From: Methylocystis echinoides
GTDB lineage: Bacteria; Pseudomonadota; Alphaproteobacteria; Rhizobiales; Beijerinckiaceae
Assembly: GCF_040687965.1 (NCBI RefSeq)
Contig: NZ_CP156084.1
Span: 3,162,501-3,226,500, forward strand
Direction of reading: 5' to 3'
Length of the DNA stretch: 64,000 nt
Part shown: one piece after another, positions 29,080-37,500 of the stretch
Position numbering within the stretch: the first letter of the stretch is position 1
Layout of the letters: each line of letters opens with the position of its first letter
The notes under the pieces: model-generated
Databases searched by the model: none
The model's input: only the letters and a program-made list of their open reading frames with translations
What the model was told of the DNA's origin: nothing
Translations under genes and position numbers: made by a program

Positions 29080-29730
29080 ATGGACCATTCGCTTTCGCCG
29101 CTGATCGTCAATTCGCTTTCGCCGACGGTCATGTTCCTGAACGCCGGGCCCGTGAGCAAGGTCGTGATGGCCGTGCTGGTCATGGCCTCGGTATGGACCT
29201 GGTTTCTGATCATCGACGGCGTCTTCGTGCTCGTTCGCCTTTCGCGATCTTTGAAGTCCGCCGACGCCGGAGGGCCGATCGGGGTCTTATGGCCGATCGC
29301 CGTCGAAGGCGAAGCCGCCCTGCGCGTCTCTTTGCCGGGCGAAACCGAAGTTCAGAAGCGAGAACGCATTTCCAAGCAAATGAACCGGGCGGCGCGCGAA
29401 TTCCTCGCCGCCGCGAGGGGCGGGCTGTCGAATCTGGCGATCGTCTCTTCCGTGGGACCTTTTGTCGGCCTCTTCGGCACAGTCTGGGGAATCATGTCCA
29501 GCTTCTCGAACATCGCGCACACGCAGGAAACCGGCCTGACGGTCGTCGCGCCGGGCATTGCGGAGGCGCTGGCGGCGACAGCCTACGGGCTTGCGGCGGC
29601 CATTCCGGCGGCGATCGGCTACAACCGGATCGGCGCGGCTTTCGCCGAAGCCGGCGAGGGGATCACGAAGTTCGCGACAACCGACGCGATTGCTCTTGCC
29701 AAAAAGGCAATCGCCAAGGGGGCCGCCTGA
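29080..29730 (+). CDS. exbB: ExbB-type MotA/TolQ/ExbB proton channel protein
   Basis: A 216-residue inner-membrane protein with three membrane segments: about 27-50 (VVMAVLVMASVWTWFLIIDG), 115-140 (IVSSVGPFVGLFGTVWGIMS) and 165-185 (AEALAATAYGLAAAIPAAIG). The GLFGTVWGIM and EALAATAYGLAAAIPA motifs are diagnostic for ExbB. It forms the proton motor with ExbD and TonB, but no exbD gene follows: the next gene is convergent, four bases away. The ExbD partner must be encoded elsewhere or replaced. Start ATG 29080 follows GGAAGAAAGAG. Confidence 0.92.
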   Translation: MDHSLSPLIVNSLSPTVMFLNAGPVSKVVMAVLVMASVWTWFLIIDGVFVLVRLSRSLKSADAGGPIGVLWPIAVEGEAALRVSLPGETEVQKRERISKQMNRAAREFLAAARGGLSNLAIVSSVGPFVGLFGTVWGIMSSFSNIAHTQETGLTVVAPGIAEALAATAYGLAAAIPAAIGYNRIGAAFAEAGEGITKFATTDAIALAKKAIAKGAA

Positions 29731-29734
29731 AGGC

Positions 29735-30301
29735 TTAGAGCGCGCAGAAGGCGGCGAGCCGAGCGGGCTCGTCGAAATTCAGTCTGCCGTTGACGATGGC
29801 GTTCACCACGCCCGAGGACGACAGGAGATAATGCAAGGGCGTCGAGACGCCGCCGTCCGCGGTCGTCCCATAGAAGGCCCTTGCGGCTTTCGCCTGCGCC
29901 GGGCTGGACTTCGCAGCGTCGCCGACGCGGTGGATCGGCCAGGGGAGCCGGTAACGGCTGAATTTGGCCAGATCCTTCGCGTAATCGCCGGGGCGCGCCG
30001 AAACGAAGACAAGATTCCAGCGCTGCGGACAGGTCGCCGCGATCGCTTTGAAACCGGCGATCTCCGCAATGCAGTTGGGACACCAATGCGCCCATAGCGA
30101 CACGAGGGTCGGTTTTCCGTTCGCCATCGCCGCGCGCAGATCGAAGGGCGCGCCGCTTTCATCCGCGAGCGCGATTTCCTTCAGGGACGCCCTCATCTCC
30201 GCTTCTGTCACCGCGCGCGAGGGGTTTGCGCCGATGATTTCCGCCGCCGCCGGCGCGGGTGCGAGCAGTGCAAGAAGCAAGAACGCCGACATGCGGTTCA
30301 T
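29735..30301 (-). CDS. TlpA-like periplasmic thioredoxin-fold protein
   Basis: A 188-residue exported protein. The signal peptide is NRMSAFLLLALLAPAPAAAE. The thioredoxin fold carries the redox site WCPNC (TLVSLWAHWCPNCIAEI, about residues 68-84), with a cis-Pro region in VSTPLHYLLSSSGVV. The second half (FVSARPGDYAKDLAKFSRY) is TlpA-like. It lies directly downstream of the copper receptor gene on the same strand (50-base gap), so a role in reducing copper or a copper-site cysteine is plausible, though this is inference. Confidence 0.82.
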   Translation of the reverse strand: MNRMSAFLLLALLAPAPAAAEIIGANPSRAVTEAEMRASLKEIALADESGAPFDLRAAMANGKPTLVSLWAHWCPNCIAEIAGFKAIAATCPQRWNLVFVSARPGDYAKDLAKFSRYRLPWPIHRVGDAAKSSPAQAKAARAFYGTTADGGVSTPLHYLLSSSGVVNAIVNGRLNFDEPARLAAFCAL

Positions 30302-30351
30302 GGATGTTTTCCAATGCGACGCGGCGCGCCGGTCGCGCGCCGCGTCTTATT

Positions 30352-32787
30352 CTAGAACTTCACCGTCAGTCCTGCATAGAAATTGCGTCCCATGCCGGGC
30401 ACCTGCCTGACGCTCAGCAGACCGGCCCCCGCGCCGAAGAAGGCGGCGGTGCGGGCGTAATTCGTCAGATCGAAACCACCCATCGGCAGCGAGTAGAGAG
30501 CGTTTGTGACATTGTCGACGCCGAGGTCGACGCGCAGATTGCTCCACTCATAGGCCGCACGCAGATTCAAGAGCGCATAGGCGGGCGTCGTGAACTCGCC
30601 CTTGTTGGCGGAAACATGGTCCTTGGCGGCGACGAGTTGCGTCTCGGCCGCCATTTCGAGGCCGCCGAAATGATGCTCGAGGCCGATGCGGGCGTTCGCC
30701 GGCATCAGGTTCCAAATGCCGTCGCCCCGCTTCACGCGGAAAGAGGTGAGGGAGCAAACGCCATTGGCCGGCGCGCAATGCGCCGGATTGCCGATGTCGA
30801 GATTGCGGCCATAGACGAAGCTGAACACGCCATAGCCCGTCAGCACGCCATATTCGGGGGAATCGTGCAGTTTCAGGCGGCCGCCTGCGTCGACGCCGTA
30901 AAGCTGCGCCTTGTAATTGCGGAATTGCAAGATCTGGAACACATAGCTGTTCGCCACGGGGAAGGTGTTGAAGGTCAGGCCCGTGCGGGCGCCGTCGATG
31001 AAGTTCTCGATATAGCTGAAGAAAGGCGAGACGCGCGCTTCCCAGGCGTTGGCCCCCGACGTGTCGCGCCAATTCGCCGTCACGGAGAAATTATGCGCGA
31101 CCTCCGGCTTCAGATTGAGGTTGCCGGTGTAGCCGTTGCCGTCGCCGAACCAGTTGAACATGGCGGTGAAGGCGCCGGCCACCGGCCAGGTGTAGCGTTC
31201 GTAGAGATTGGGCGAACGGGTCTTGCGGGAGTAGCCTACTTCGTAGAGCGAGCCCGGCTCCGGCGCGTAGCGCGCCAACGCCGTCATGTCGAAATTGACG
31301 TCCGTGCGCTCGCGGTCCTGCGCGTTGAACAGCGTGACCGCGTTGACGTTCAAGGCGCTCAGATTGGTGAACGCAAAGTTGGAATAGCGGAAGGGCGTGT
31401 AGCTTAGGCCCGGTCCGGTGTCCATCCAGACGATATCGTTGCGCACGCCGAGCAAGGTCGTCCATTGCGGCGTCCAGATGCGCTCCCATTCGGCGTAGGT
31501 TCCGATCCGGTTGCGCTGCCCGGCGTTGATGTTGACCTGCGAGAAGGGCCTCGACAAGTTGCGAGGATATCCGGTCCAGTCGGCCGGCCAATAGTCCTGT
31601 AGCCGGTAACCGTGGAACTCGTTGCCGAGGCGGATCAGGTCGACGTCCGTATAGGGGATTTCGGCTTTCAGCGAATAGCCGAAGTCCCGGCCCAGAGCGA
31701 TCATCGGGTGATTGAGGAAAGCGCGGTCCTCGAGGAAGCCCATCTTGTGGAAGACCTGGTTCCAATAGGCGCGCGCTTCGAGGAAGCCCCAGGAGAAGTT
31801 GCCCTTGTAATTGGCTTCCAGCGAATAGGCCCGGTTGCGGGTCATATCCATGCGCTGGTTCGGGAAGCCCTGATAGGGGATGTTCTGGTAGGTTCCGCGG
31901 AAGGTGAAGAGGTGCCCGTCGTTCTGATAGCCGAGGGTCGCGGCATGATTTTCCGACAGGAAGTTCGTCGAGAACACAGGGCCGCCATTGCCGCCGGCGT
32001 TGTAATTCCCGGCCCGCTGCCATGAGCCGTTATAGAGCAGGCTCCAATGGTCATTGGCGACATTGAGCGTGGCGGAGACGCCGACGCCGTTGTTGTTGCC
32101 ACGATAGAAGGAGGAGAGGGTTCCCGTCGCCAGCACTTCCTTGTTGGGTCCGAAGCGCAGCGTCCCGGGCGCAGGAATCGGCAGGAAGGGGACGGGCGGA
32201 TAGGGACTGACCGGCGCCGCCGCGGGCGCGGGTCTCCCGCCTGGCGCCCCGCTCAATTCGACGACCGGCGTCGCAAAGACGGGGGATTTGGGCGTGACCA
32301 GAATCGAGCCGCCGATCGAGTCGCCGCCTTTGCTGACGGAAGACACGCCATAGACCACGTCGACCTTGCCGATCGTGTTCGGGTCCGTGTAGCTCAGCGG
32401 CGAATTCATGTGGTTGGCGCAGCTCGACGTCGTCTGCACCCCGCCGACGACGATTTTCAGGCGGTCGTCGGCGAGGCCGCGGATGGCCGGCAGGCCGGAG
32501 ACGCCGCCGCCGGTCTGAACGCTCACGCCGGGCTCACGCGCGAGAATCTGCGCGGTGTCGGACTGGGGCGGCTTCTCCGGCACGATCTGCTTCTGGGTGA
32601 CGACCACCTCGTCGGGCGACGGCTCCTTGGACGTCGTCGCGGCGGGGGCGGTCGTCGGCCCGGGAGTCGCGGGACGGGCCGCCCCGACAGTCAGCGGCGG
32701 CAGGGCTGTTTGCGCCTGTGCGGCGAAAGCGAGCGCGAGAGTCAAGGCGCAGGCGCTGACGCCTCCGGCAAGGGTAACACGTGACAT
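30352..32787 (-). CDS. TonB-dependent copper receptor (OprC-like)
   Basis: An 811-residue outer-membrane receptor. A signal peptide (LAGGVSACALTLALAFAAQAQ) is followed by a Pro/Ala-rich linker, the plug domain (about residues 60-170, with DTAQILAREPGVSVQTGGGV and LPAIRGLADDRLKIVVGG), and a 22-strand barrel that ends in GRNFYAGLTVKF with the terminal Phe. In the plug, SCANHMN gives C123-x3-M127. In the barrel, HKM at 347-349 (and HPM at 360-362) matches the second half of the CxxxM-HxM copper site known from Pseudomonas OprC. It therefore most likely takes up copper. A DUF2946-like gene precedes it and a TlpA-like gene follows. Confidence 0.88.
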   Translation of the reverse strand: MSRVTLAGGVSACALTLALAFAAQAQTALPPLTVGAARPATPGPTTAPAATTSKEPSPDEVVVTQKQIVPEKPPQSDTAQILAREPGVSVQTGGGVSGLPAIRGLADDRLKIVVGGVQTTSSCANHMNSPLSYTDPNTIGKVDVVYGVSSVSKGGDSIGGSILVTPKSPVFATPVVELSGAPGGRPAPAAAPVSPYPPVPFLPIPAPGTLRFGPNKEVLATGTLSSFYRGNNNGVGVSATLNVANDHWSLLYNGSWQRAGNYNAGGNGGPVFSTNFLSENHAATLGYQNDGHLFTFRGTYQNIPYQGFPNQRMDMTRNRAYSLEANYKGNFSWGFLEARAYWNQVFHKMGFLEDRAFLNHPMIALGRDFGYSLKAEIPYTDVDLIRLGNEFHGYRLQDYWPADWTGYPRNLSRPFSQVNINAGQRNRIGTYAEWERIWTPQWTTLLGVRNDIVWMDTGPGLSYTPFRYSNFAFTNLSALNVNAVTLFNAQDRERTDVNFDMTALARYAPEPGSLYEVGYSRKTRSPNLYERYTWPVAGAFTAMFNWFGDGNGYTGNLNLKPEVAHNFSVTANWRDTSGANAWEARVSPFFSYIENFIDGARTGLTFNTFPVANSYVFQILQFRNYKAQLYGVDAGGRLKLHDSPEYGVLTGYGVFSFVYGRNLDIGNPAHCAPANGVCSLTSFRVKRGDGIWNLMPANARIGLEHHFGGLEMAAETQLVAAKDHVSANKGEFTTPAYALLNLRAAYEWSNLRVDLGVDNVTNALYSLPMGGFDLTNYARTAAFFGAGAGLLSVRQVPGMGRNFYAGLTVKF

Positions 32788-32863
32788 GGCAAAATTCTCC
32801 CGATCCGCCCTCCTGGGCGGTGCAACGCAGCGCGGCGACCTGCCGCGAATTCAAAGCGATGGA

Positions 32864-33256
32864 TCAGGAGTAGACGGGCGGCGCGCGCGCGAGCGCTTGG
32901 CCGGGTCGCCTTGCGTCGCGTAGATTGACCCGGCCGCCGGCGACGCGGGGCGCAACGGCGGCGGGAGACGTAAAGCCGGTAAGCGCCAGAGGCGCGGGCA
33001 GCGCCGGCGATTGCCCGGGGGCGCAGTCGTTACAATGGGTCGCGCCGCGCCCCTGATCCTGCGCAGGGGCCGCTTCGCCGGAGAGCGGCGCATGAACTTG
33101 GGATTGCGGCGTGCAGAACCACGCGCCGCCGACATGCCCCGCATATTCCGCCGCTGTCGCGAGATGCAGGAAGAGCGAGAGCGCGAATAGCAAGACGCCG
33201 AGCATCGCGGCGCTTGATCCCGCTTTCCCTTTCTGGCTGCACATCCCGCCGCGCAT
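32864..33256 (-). CDS. DUF2946-like exported protein
   Basis: A 130-residue protein, second DUF2946-like member of the locus. After MRGGMCSQKGKAGSS comes one hydrophobic segment (LGVLLFALSLFLHLATAA), then a His-rich linker and the family-like GATHCNDCAPGQSPALP with a CxxC pair. ATG 33256 was chosen because GGAAAG lies 5 bases before it; the open frame runs further to 33379 without signal-like sequence. It is immediately upstream of the copper receptor gene (76-base gap) and likely co-transcribed. The predicted role is periplasmic copper handling, inferred from context. Confidence 0.68.
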   Translation of the reverse strand: MRGGMCSQKGKAGSSAAMLGVLLFALSLFLHLATAAEYAGHVGGAWFCTPQSQVHAPLSGEAAPAQDQGRGATHCNDCAPGQSPALPAPLALTGFTSPAAVAPRVAGGRVNLRDARRPGQALARAPPVYS

Positions 33257-33537
33257 TTTCTTTCCGTACCTTGGACCACAGCGCGAGACGCGCCATGATT
33301 CTTGCTGAGGATACGCTGAGCAGCGAAGTGTAAATCCCCTCGATCGGGAGGGGCAGAGCCGTGCGTATGCGAATTGCAAACCTATGTTGCAGCCGCGCCA
33401 CGCTTTCTCTAAGCTGCAGCTTCCTACGTAGGCGGCGTAGGCCTTTTTCTTCCCTGGGTTACTAGAAAAGCGCCTGCGCCTTGCGAGCCGCCGCCGTTAC
33501 TGCGTGTGGCGGCGCGGCGGTTTGACGCGGCGAGAAG

Positions 33538-34677
33538 ATGATCGAGAGCACGCGCGACGACGACAGGGTTATCGCTTCCATTGACGCCGCCGGTCGCGAT
33601 CGCCGTCGCTGGCCGGACGCTTTGGCCCATATCGCTCGCCGGCTCGACACGACATTTGCAGCGCTGATCTTCGACGATCGCGCGTCAACGCTGCCCGAGT
33701 TGAGATATTCCACCGACGCGAATGGCGCATGGCTCGTCGAGTATCTTCGCAATCGTCCGAAGCTCGCCCCTCTTCGGGCGCGCGTGTTGTGCAAGACGGG
33801 CGTCGGACGCGTTTACTCTTCGGCCGACTTCGTCTCTCCGGAGCGATTCCGCAACAGCGCGTTCTTTCAGCGCTGGATGGAGCCCTACGGGCTCGCTGAC
33901 ATCGTCGGAGCGGTGATCGATCAATCCCGCAAGGGCGCCTGCATCTTCGTCGCGCTGCGCGCCGCTCGAGCCGGACCGGTCGACGCGCAGACAAAGGAAA
34001 CCTTGTCCAAATTCCTGCCTTACCTCGCCCGCGCCGCGCACCCGAACCCGGACGAGTCGGATCTCATTCGCCGACTGACCGAGCTTTTCAATTGCCTTGC
34101 GACGCCCATTATCCTCCTCGACCGGGACATGGGCGTTTCCTATCTCAATCAGGGCGCGGAGCGCATGCTGGAGCGGCATCCGGCGCTTTCGGTTTCCAAC
34201 GGCGCGCTGGCCGTGACCGATCCCCGCGCCCGCGAGGCTTTGCAAGCGGCGTTGAGCGCGGGCGCGAGCGCTCGGGCGGATCGTCTGGCCATTATGCTCA
34301 AGAGCGGCGAGGAGCGCTGCTGCGTCGTTCATGTGCTGCCGTTTCCGCAAGGCGGCGGCGCCCTCTTCGTGCGCAGCTTTTCCCTCGGCGTCGACGCCGA
34401 CGCCGGCGTCGCCTCCGCATTATACGGACTGACGGCGCGCGAGACCTCCGTCCTGCTGTCGATCACCGAGGTCGGCGGGGTGCCGGCGACGGCGCGGGCG
34501 CTCGGGTTGAGCGAAGGCACGGTCAAAGGCTATCTCAAGAGCATCTTCCAGAAGACCGGCGCCACCCGGCAGGCGGATCTCGTCAAGCTGGTCATGGCGC
34601 TGGAATCCCCCTTCTCGCCGCCCTTCGAGCCCGCGTCGCTCGAGGCCCCGTCGCGCAAGGCCAGCGGCCGGCGGTAG
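33538..34677 (+). CDS. LuxR-type transcriptional regulator with PAS-like sensor region
   Basis: A 379-residue regulator. The N-terminal 170 residues form a sensor region of GAF/PAS character (WPDALAHIARRLDTTFAALIF). A PAS-like segment follows at about 190-290 (LFNCLATPIILLDRDMGVSYLNQGAERML). The C-terminal 65 residues are a LuxR HTH: LYGLTARETSVLLSITEVGG, ATARALGLSEGTVKGYLKSI, FQKTGATRQADLVKLV. It lies beyond the copper locus, divergent from the DUF2946-like gene across 281 bases, and is a candidate regulator of that locus. Start ATG 33538 follows GGCGAGAAG. Confidence 0.87.
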   Translation: MIESTRDDDRVIASIDAAGRDRRRWPDALAHIARRLDTTFAALIFDDRASTLPELRYSTDANGAWLVEYLRNRPKLAPLRARVLCKTGVGRVYSSADFVSPERFRNSAFFQRWMEPYGLADIVGAVIDQSRKGACIFVALRAARAGPVDAQTKETLSKFLPYLARAAHPNPDESDLIRRLTELFNCLATPIILLDRDMGVSYLNQGAERMLERHPALSVSNGALAVTDPRAREALQAALSAGASARADRLAIMLKSGEERCCVVHVLPFPQGGGALFVRSFSLGVDADAGVASALYGLTARETSVLLSITEVGGVPATARALGLSEGTVKGYLKSIFQKTGATRQADLVKLVMALESPFSPPFEPASLEAPSRKASGRR

Positions 34678-34857
34678 GGTGGGGGACGCTGCTGGGCCGC
34701 CGCCGTTCGGGCGAACGGCGCTCGGAACGAGAGACGTGCGACCGCTGCGCTGGTCGTCTGCCCGCCAGCTTCTACATTTCGAAGCGGATTGTTCCTGAGC
34801 GGTCCCTGCCGCGCGGGTCCGCGACGCGTGGCTGAGTTGGCGGCGCCGGAGGCTGTC

Positions 34858-35154
34858 ATGTCCGTTGCCCGGTTCGTGGCGACGCTGGCGATTTGCTTCG
34901 TCAGCGCGACGTTTCCCGCCAGCGCGAAAGACAAAGACAAGGCGTCGGCCCCGTCAAAGCAGGAAAGCTCCGAGCCGGCGAAAGCTCAGCCAGCGGTCGG
35001 ATATTGCTGGGAGGCGCGCTGCACTCCGAAGAAGAAGAAATGCGTCGTGCCGGCGAGCCCGGATTGTCGCTCCCCTGCCCACGAAGTCGATTACTCGGTC
35101 TGGTACTATCAATGCTATTCGGAACACTGCGATTCTCACGGCAAGTGCGTGTAG
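34858..35154 (+). CDS. Small Cys-rich exported protein (98 aa)
   Basis: A 98-residue protein with a clear signal peptide (ARFVATLAICFVSATFPASA, then KDKDKAS), a Lys/Glu-rich linker, and a Cys-rich core with seven cysteines: GYCWEARCTPKKKKCV, PDCRSP, YYQCYSEHCDSHGKCV. The even spacing suggests several disulfides in the periplasm or outside the cell. I do not recognise a family. ATG 34858 has GGAGG eight bases upstream. Its stop at 35154 lies just before the tRNA-Asn remnant at 35158, so it marks the edge of the island. Confidence 0.65.
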   Translation: MSVARFVATLAICFVSATFPASAKDKDKASAPSKQESSEPAKAQPAVGYCWEARCTPKKKKCVVPASPDCRSPAHEVDYSVWYYQCYSEHCDSHGKCV

Positions 35155-35157
35155 CGA

Positions 35158-35193
35158 ACTCGAACCTTCGACCTAGCGATTAAAAGTCGCGTG
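35158..35193 (-). repeat. Decayed tRNA-Asn fragment (older attachment site)
   Basis: These 36 bases match 50183-50218 inside tRNA-Asn at 34 of 36 positions (mismatches at 35168 and 35184), covering the T arm and anticodon arm. The acceptor end is missing. Both copies have the same orientation, as expected for the remnant of an older tRNA-targeted insertion. Confidence 0.75.
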
Positions 35194-35402
35194 TGAGATC
35201 AGTATGAAACAATGGAGTATGCGACATAAAAGCGTCTAGACGTGCAAAATCGATCAGTGGTTTATGCGCCATTTTGTCGACGTCCCCTGGTCGCGCCTCT
35301 GTGCACTAACTTCCGCTCCCTGTGGAGTAACGACGCTCAGCATTGACATGGGCTCCGGGCGCTGCAATCAAAAGAAATCCGCACGGTTTCTCCGATTCGC
35401 TA

Positions 35403-35570
35403 ATGGAGAAGTATGCCGTGGGAAAATCCTTCATGCTTAAGAGTCAGCGTCGCGCGCCGCGTAAGGTCATTCCTGCGCCGAAGCCGCCCGCGCCCAAGCG
35501 CGATTGGGTCGCTCTCCTCGTTCAAGTTGTCACCGCTATTACTGTCGCCCTGATTAATAAGTTGCTTTAG
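35403..35570 (+). CDS. Possible small membrane protein (55 aa)
   Basis: A 55-residue open frame with a basic, Pro-rich N-terminal half (QRRAPRKVIPAPKPPAPKRD) and one C-terminal hydrophobic helix (WVALLVQVVTAITVALINKLL minus its last residues). A basic stretch before a C-terminal helix is typical for small tail-anchored proteins. The start could also be the later Met at residue 11. It lies 86 bases before the DUF6680-like gene, inside the older part of the island. No family is recognised. Confidence 0.4.
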   Translation: MEKYAVGKSFMLKSQRRAPRKVIPAPKPPAPKRDWVALLVQVVTAITVALINKLL

Positions 35571-35656
35571 GAGAGCGAGCGGGCAGCGGCAACAGGCTTT
35601 TCTCTTGCGGTCCACTGCTTCTTTCAATCACCGGCCAGAAACTTCGGGACTGTCAA

Positions 35657-36241
35657 ATGTTCGAAAGCATGAATACGAGCGACTGGGTAACAGCAGCGTC
35701 GACGCTGGTTGGGCCGATCCTGGCGGTTCAAGCTCAAAAATGGGTTGAGCGAATTTCGGAGAAAAAGCGCTCAAGGTATCAATTGTTCTCTACACTGATG
35801 AATACTAGAGGGACGCAGCTTGCAGCTGAGCATGTTTCTGCGCTTAACTCTATTGATTTATTATTCGCATCGGATAAGCAGGTAATATCTGCTTGGCGCC
35901 TGTATTATCAACAACTAACAACTCCATATGACACAACAAATCAAAGCGTATTTTTGGCTTGGAATGACAAGCGGACAAGATTATTTGTAGACTTGCTCAA
36001 GAAAATAGCCGAAGCTGTCGGTGCCAAAATTGACGAAGATCGGATCGTTGGGGTCTATCATCCGGACGGTCATTTTGAACGTGAGCGCATTCAGCAAGAA
36101 ATAGTATCGAACATGGCTGCTGTGCTAGGAGGTAAGCAACCCTTAAAGATGGCAGTTGTGGAATTTCCTTTCGAGCCCGTCATGACCGACTCTGCGCGAC
36201 TTCCAAAGCAGCGACGTGGTTTGCCGGCGGAAACGGAATGA
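35657..36241 (+). CDS. DUF6680-like protein, island-borne
   Basis: A 194-residue protein of markedly lower G+C than its neighbours. The start (MNTSDWVTAASTLVGPILAV) contains a short hydrophobic N-terminal helix, followed by QAQKWVERISEKKRSRYQLF and LMNTRGTQLAAEHVSALNSID, a pattern I associate with the DUF6680 family of membrane-tethered helical proteins in variable regions. Function is unknown. The base composition and the flanking tRNA remnants indicate horizontal transfer. ATG 35657 or the internal ATG 35669 may be used. Confidence 0.65.
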   Translation: MFESMNTSDWVTAASTLVGPILAVQAQKWVERISEKKRSRYQLFSTLMNTRGTQLAAEHVSALNSIDLLFASDKQVISAWRLYYQQLTTPYDTTNQSVFLAWNDKRTRLFVDLLKKIAEAVGAKIDEDRIVGVYHPDGHFERERIQQEIVSNMAAVLGGKQPLKMAVVEFPFEPVMTDSARLPKQRRGLPAETE

Positions 36242-36526
36242 GGGGCGCTACTCCCCGCGCCGATGCTCGCCGGCGTCTCAATCACTCCTGAAGCCGCTCT
36301 GATGGTTCAAGTCGTCATGCCCTCGATCAGCGGCGCTAGTGGCTCGCTTCCGCTGGCGCTCTACCGCCAGGAAGGACAGGTCAGGATCGAAGCGACGGAT
36401 ATCCCAACCTCGCAGTCATCGCGAACCCCGCGAAGGACTGGCGGTGTTGAGGCGCTCTTCGAGAGCAATCGCCAATCGACGCCATGCTCAAAGGCGACAA
36501 GCAGGATCTCATAAAACATTGAAATT

Positions 36527-36543
36527 AATGGCTCCCCGAGTAG
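36527..36543. repeat. attL core of the integrated element (17 bp)
   Basis: AATGGCTCCCCGAGTAG is identical to 50165-50181, the 3' end of tRNA-Asn plus two flanking bases. It is the left end of the 13.6-kb element. AAGGTGTT lies 24 bases to its right, and also 37 bases from the right-hand core, suggesting integrase arm sites. Confidence 0.85.
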
Positions 36544-36579
36544 TTGGGCCAATCTCGAAGAAAATCAAGGTGTTGTAAA

Positions 36580-36664
36580 AGGTTTGGGAGAAAATCCGGC
36601 CCTTGAAGATAAAGGGCATCCGGGTCGCTCTCCCAAACCTAATGCGGCTCCCGAGAAGGGAGCC
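36580..36664. promoter_or_regulatory. Two inverted repeats before the winged-helix gene
   Basis: AGGTTTGGGAGA at 36580-36591 is perfectly complementary to TCTCCCAAACCT at 36629-36640. A second hairpin, GGCTCCC/GGGAGCC, spans 36646-36664. Both lie just upstream of the first gene of the element and could be operator, attenuator or integrase-binding structures. The whole stretch 36242-36725 contains no convincing gene. Confidence 0.5.
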
Positions 36665-36725
36665 GAACCGACGCCCGGCCGGGAAGCGAGCGGCGTATGG
36701 ACCGCTTTCGGGAGGAGGTCCGCCC

Positions 36726-37151
36726 ATGGCTAGGCACAACCAAACCGGCCGCTCCAAAGGCTTCGGCCGCTTCGTCCAGTTCCCGGAATACATAGCGCGG
36801 TCTTATGCATGGAGCCGCCTCGCGCCGCTTGCGAAGGTCGCGTGGCTGGAAATCGGCCTTATCTACAACGGCAGCAACAACGGCTGTCTAGGCGTATCCG
36901 CCCGCGTTCTCGCCGCGCGCCTTGGCGTCAGTAAGTCATCAGCGACAAGAGCCATAAACGAGCTTGTGCGTTGGGGCTTCCTCGACCTGATGAAGCGTTC
37001 TGACTTCGGAAAAAAGAAGTCCGCCGCCGAATATCGCCTCACGCACGTCGACTGCAATGTGACGAACGAAAGACCCTCGAAGCGGTTCATGAAGATTGCA
37101 GACGTTGGGAGCGCGCAGCCCCAAAACGAGCTGCTGCCCGTAGGCCCATAG
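36726..37151 (+). CDS. Winged-helix DNA-binding protein, first gene of the element
   Basis: A 141-residue protein with a helix-turn-helix region at about 30-105: YIARSYAWSRLAPLAKVAWLE, CLGVSARVLAARLGVSKSSA, then TRAINELVRWGFLDLMKRSD with a basic wing (FGKKKSAAEYRL). This is the winged-helix pattern of replication initiators and of small phage or island regulators. ATG 36726 follows GGGAGGAGG. It lies at the left end of the element, directly before the iteron-like repeats at 37384, so a role in element replication or control is plausible. Confidence 0.72.
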   Translation: MARHNQTGRSKGFGRFVQFPEYIARSYAWSRLAPLAKVAWLEIGLIYNGSNNGCLGVSARVLAARLGVSKSSATRAINELVRWGFLDLMKRSDFGKKKSAAEYRLTHVDCNVTNERPSKRFMKIADVGSAQPQNELLPVGP

Positions 37152-37383
37152 GTGGAACACATAGGCCCGTCTATTTGCCTAGAACGGTCCATGGGCGGGC
37201 CTTTCGGATCAGGATAGGCGCATAAGCGGGCCTAAACGCTATAAAACGGGCGGCCTCTTAGGCCCGCAGGTGGGCCACATATAATATGCCAGTAGGGAAG
37301 GGTGGTTGGCGTCATGCAAACTACGCGGAAAATCATCGTCAGGGTCGGCTTGCGCCTTTTCCGACGCGACTTTCATTCCTAAA

Positions 37384-37500
37384 GAACGCATTTGAACGCA
37401 TCCGAAACGCGTTAGAACGGTCTAACGCAAATCCTTTCGCATGGGTCCGGACGCATTCGCATTTTCATCGTATTGCCAACGGATTGCGAACGCGTGGATC
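37384..37500. repeat. Iteron-like repeats with a perfect palindrome
   Basis: GAACGCAT occurs at 37384 and 37394, then GAAACGCG at 37404, spaced exactly 10 bases apart. GCGTTAGA (37409-37416) and TCTAACGC (37421-37428) form a perfect inverted repeat. Further CGCAT copies follow to about 37500. The gene-free stretch 37152-37619 is otherwise filled by variants of TAGGCCCG/GGGCCT. It looks like an origin or multi-site operator. Confidence 0.55.

Noticed and set aside
36263-36514. Open frame of 83 codons left of the attL core
   Set aside because: No ribosome site, poor coding character and no recognisable motif.
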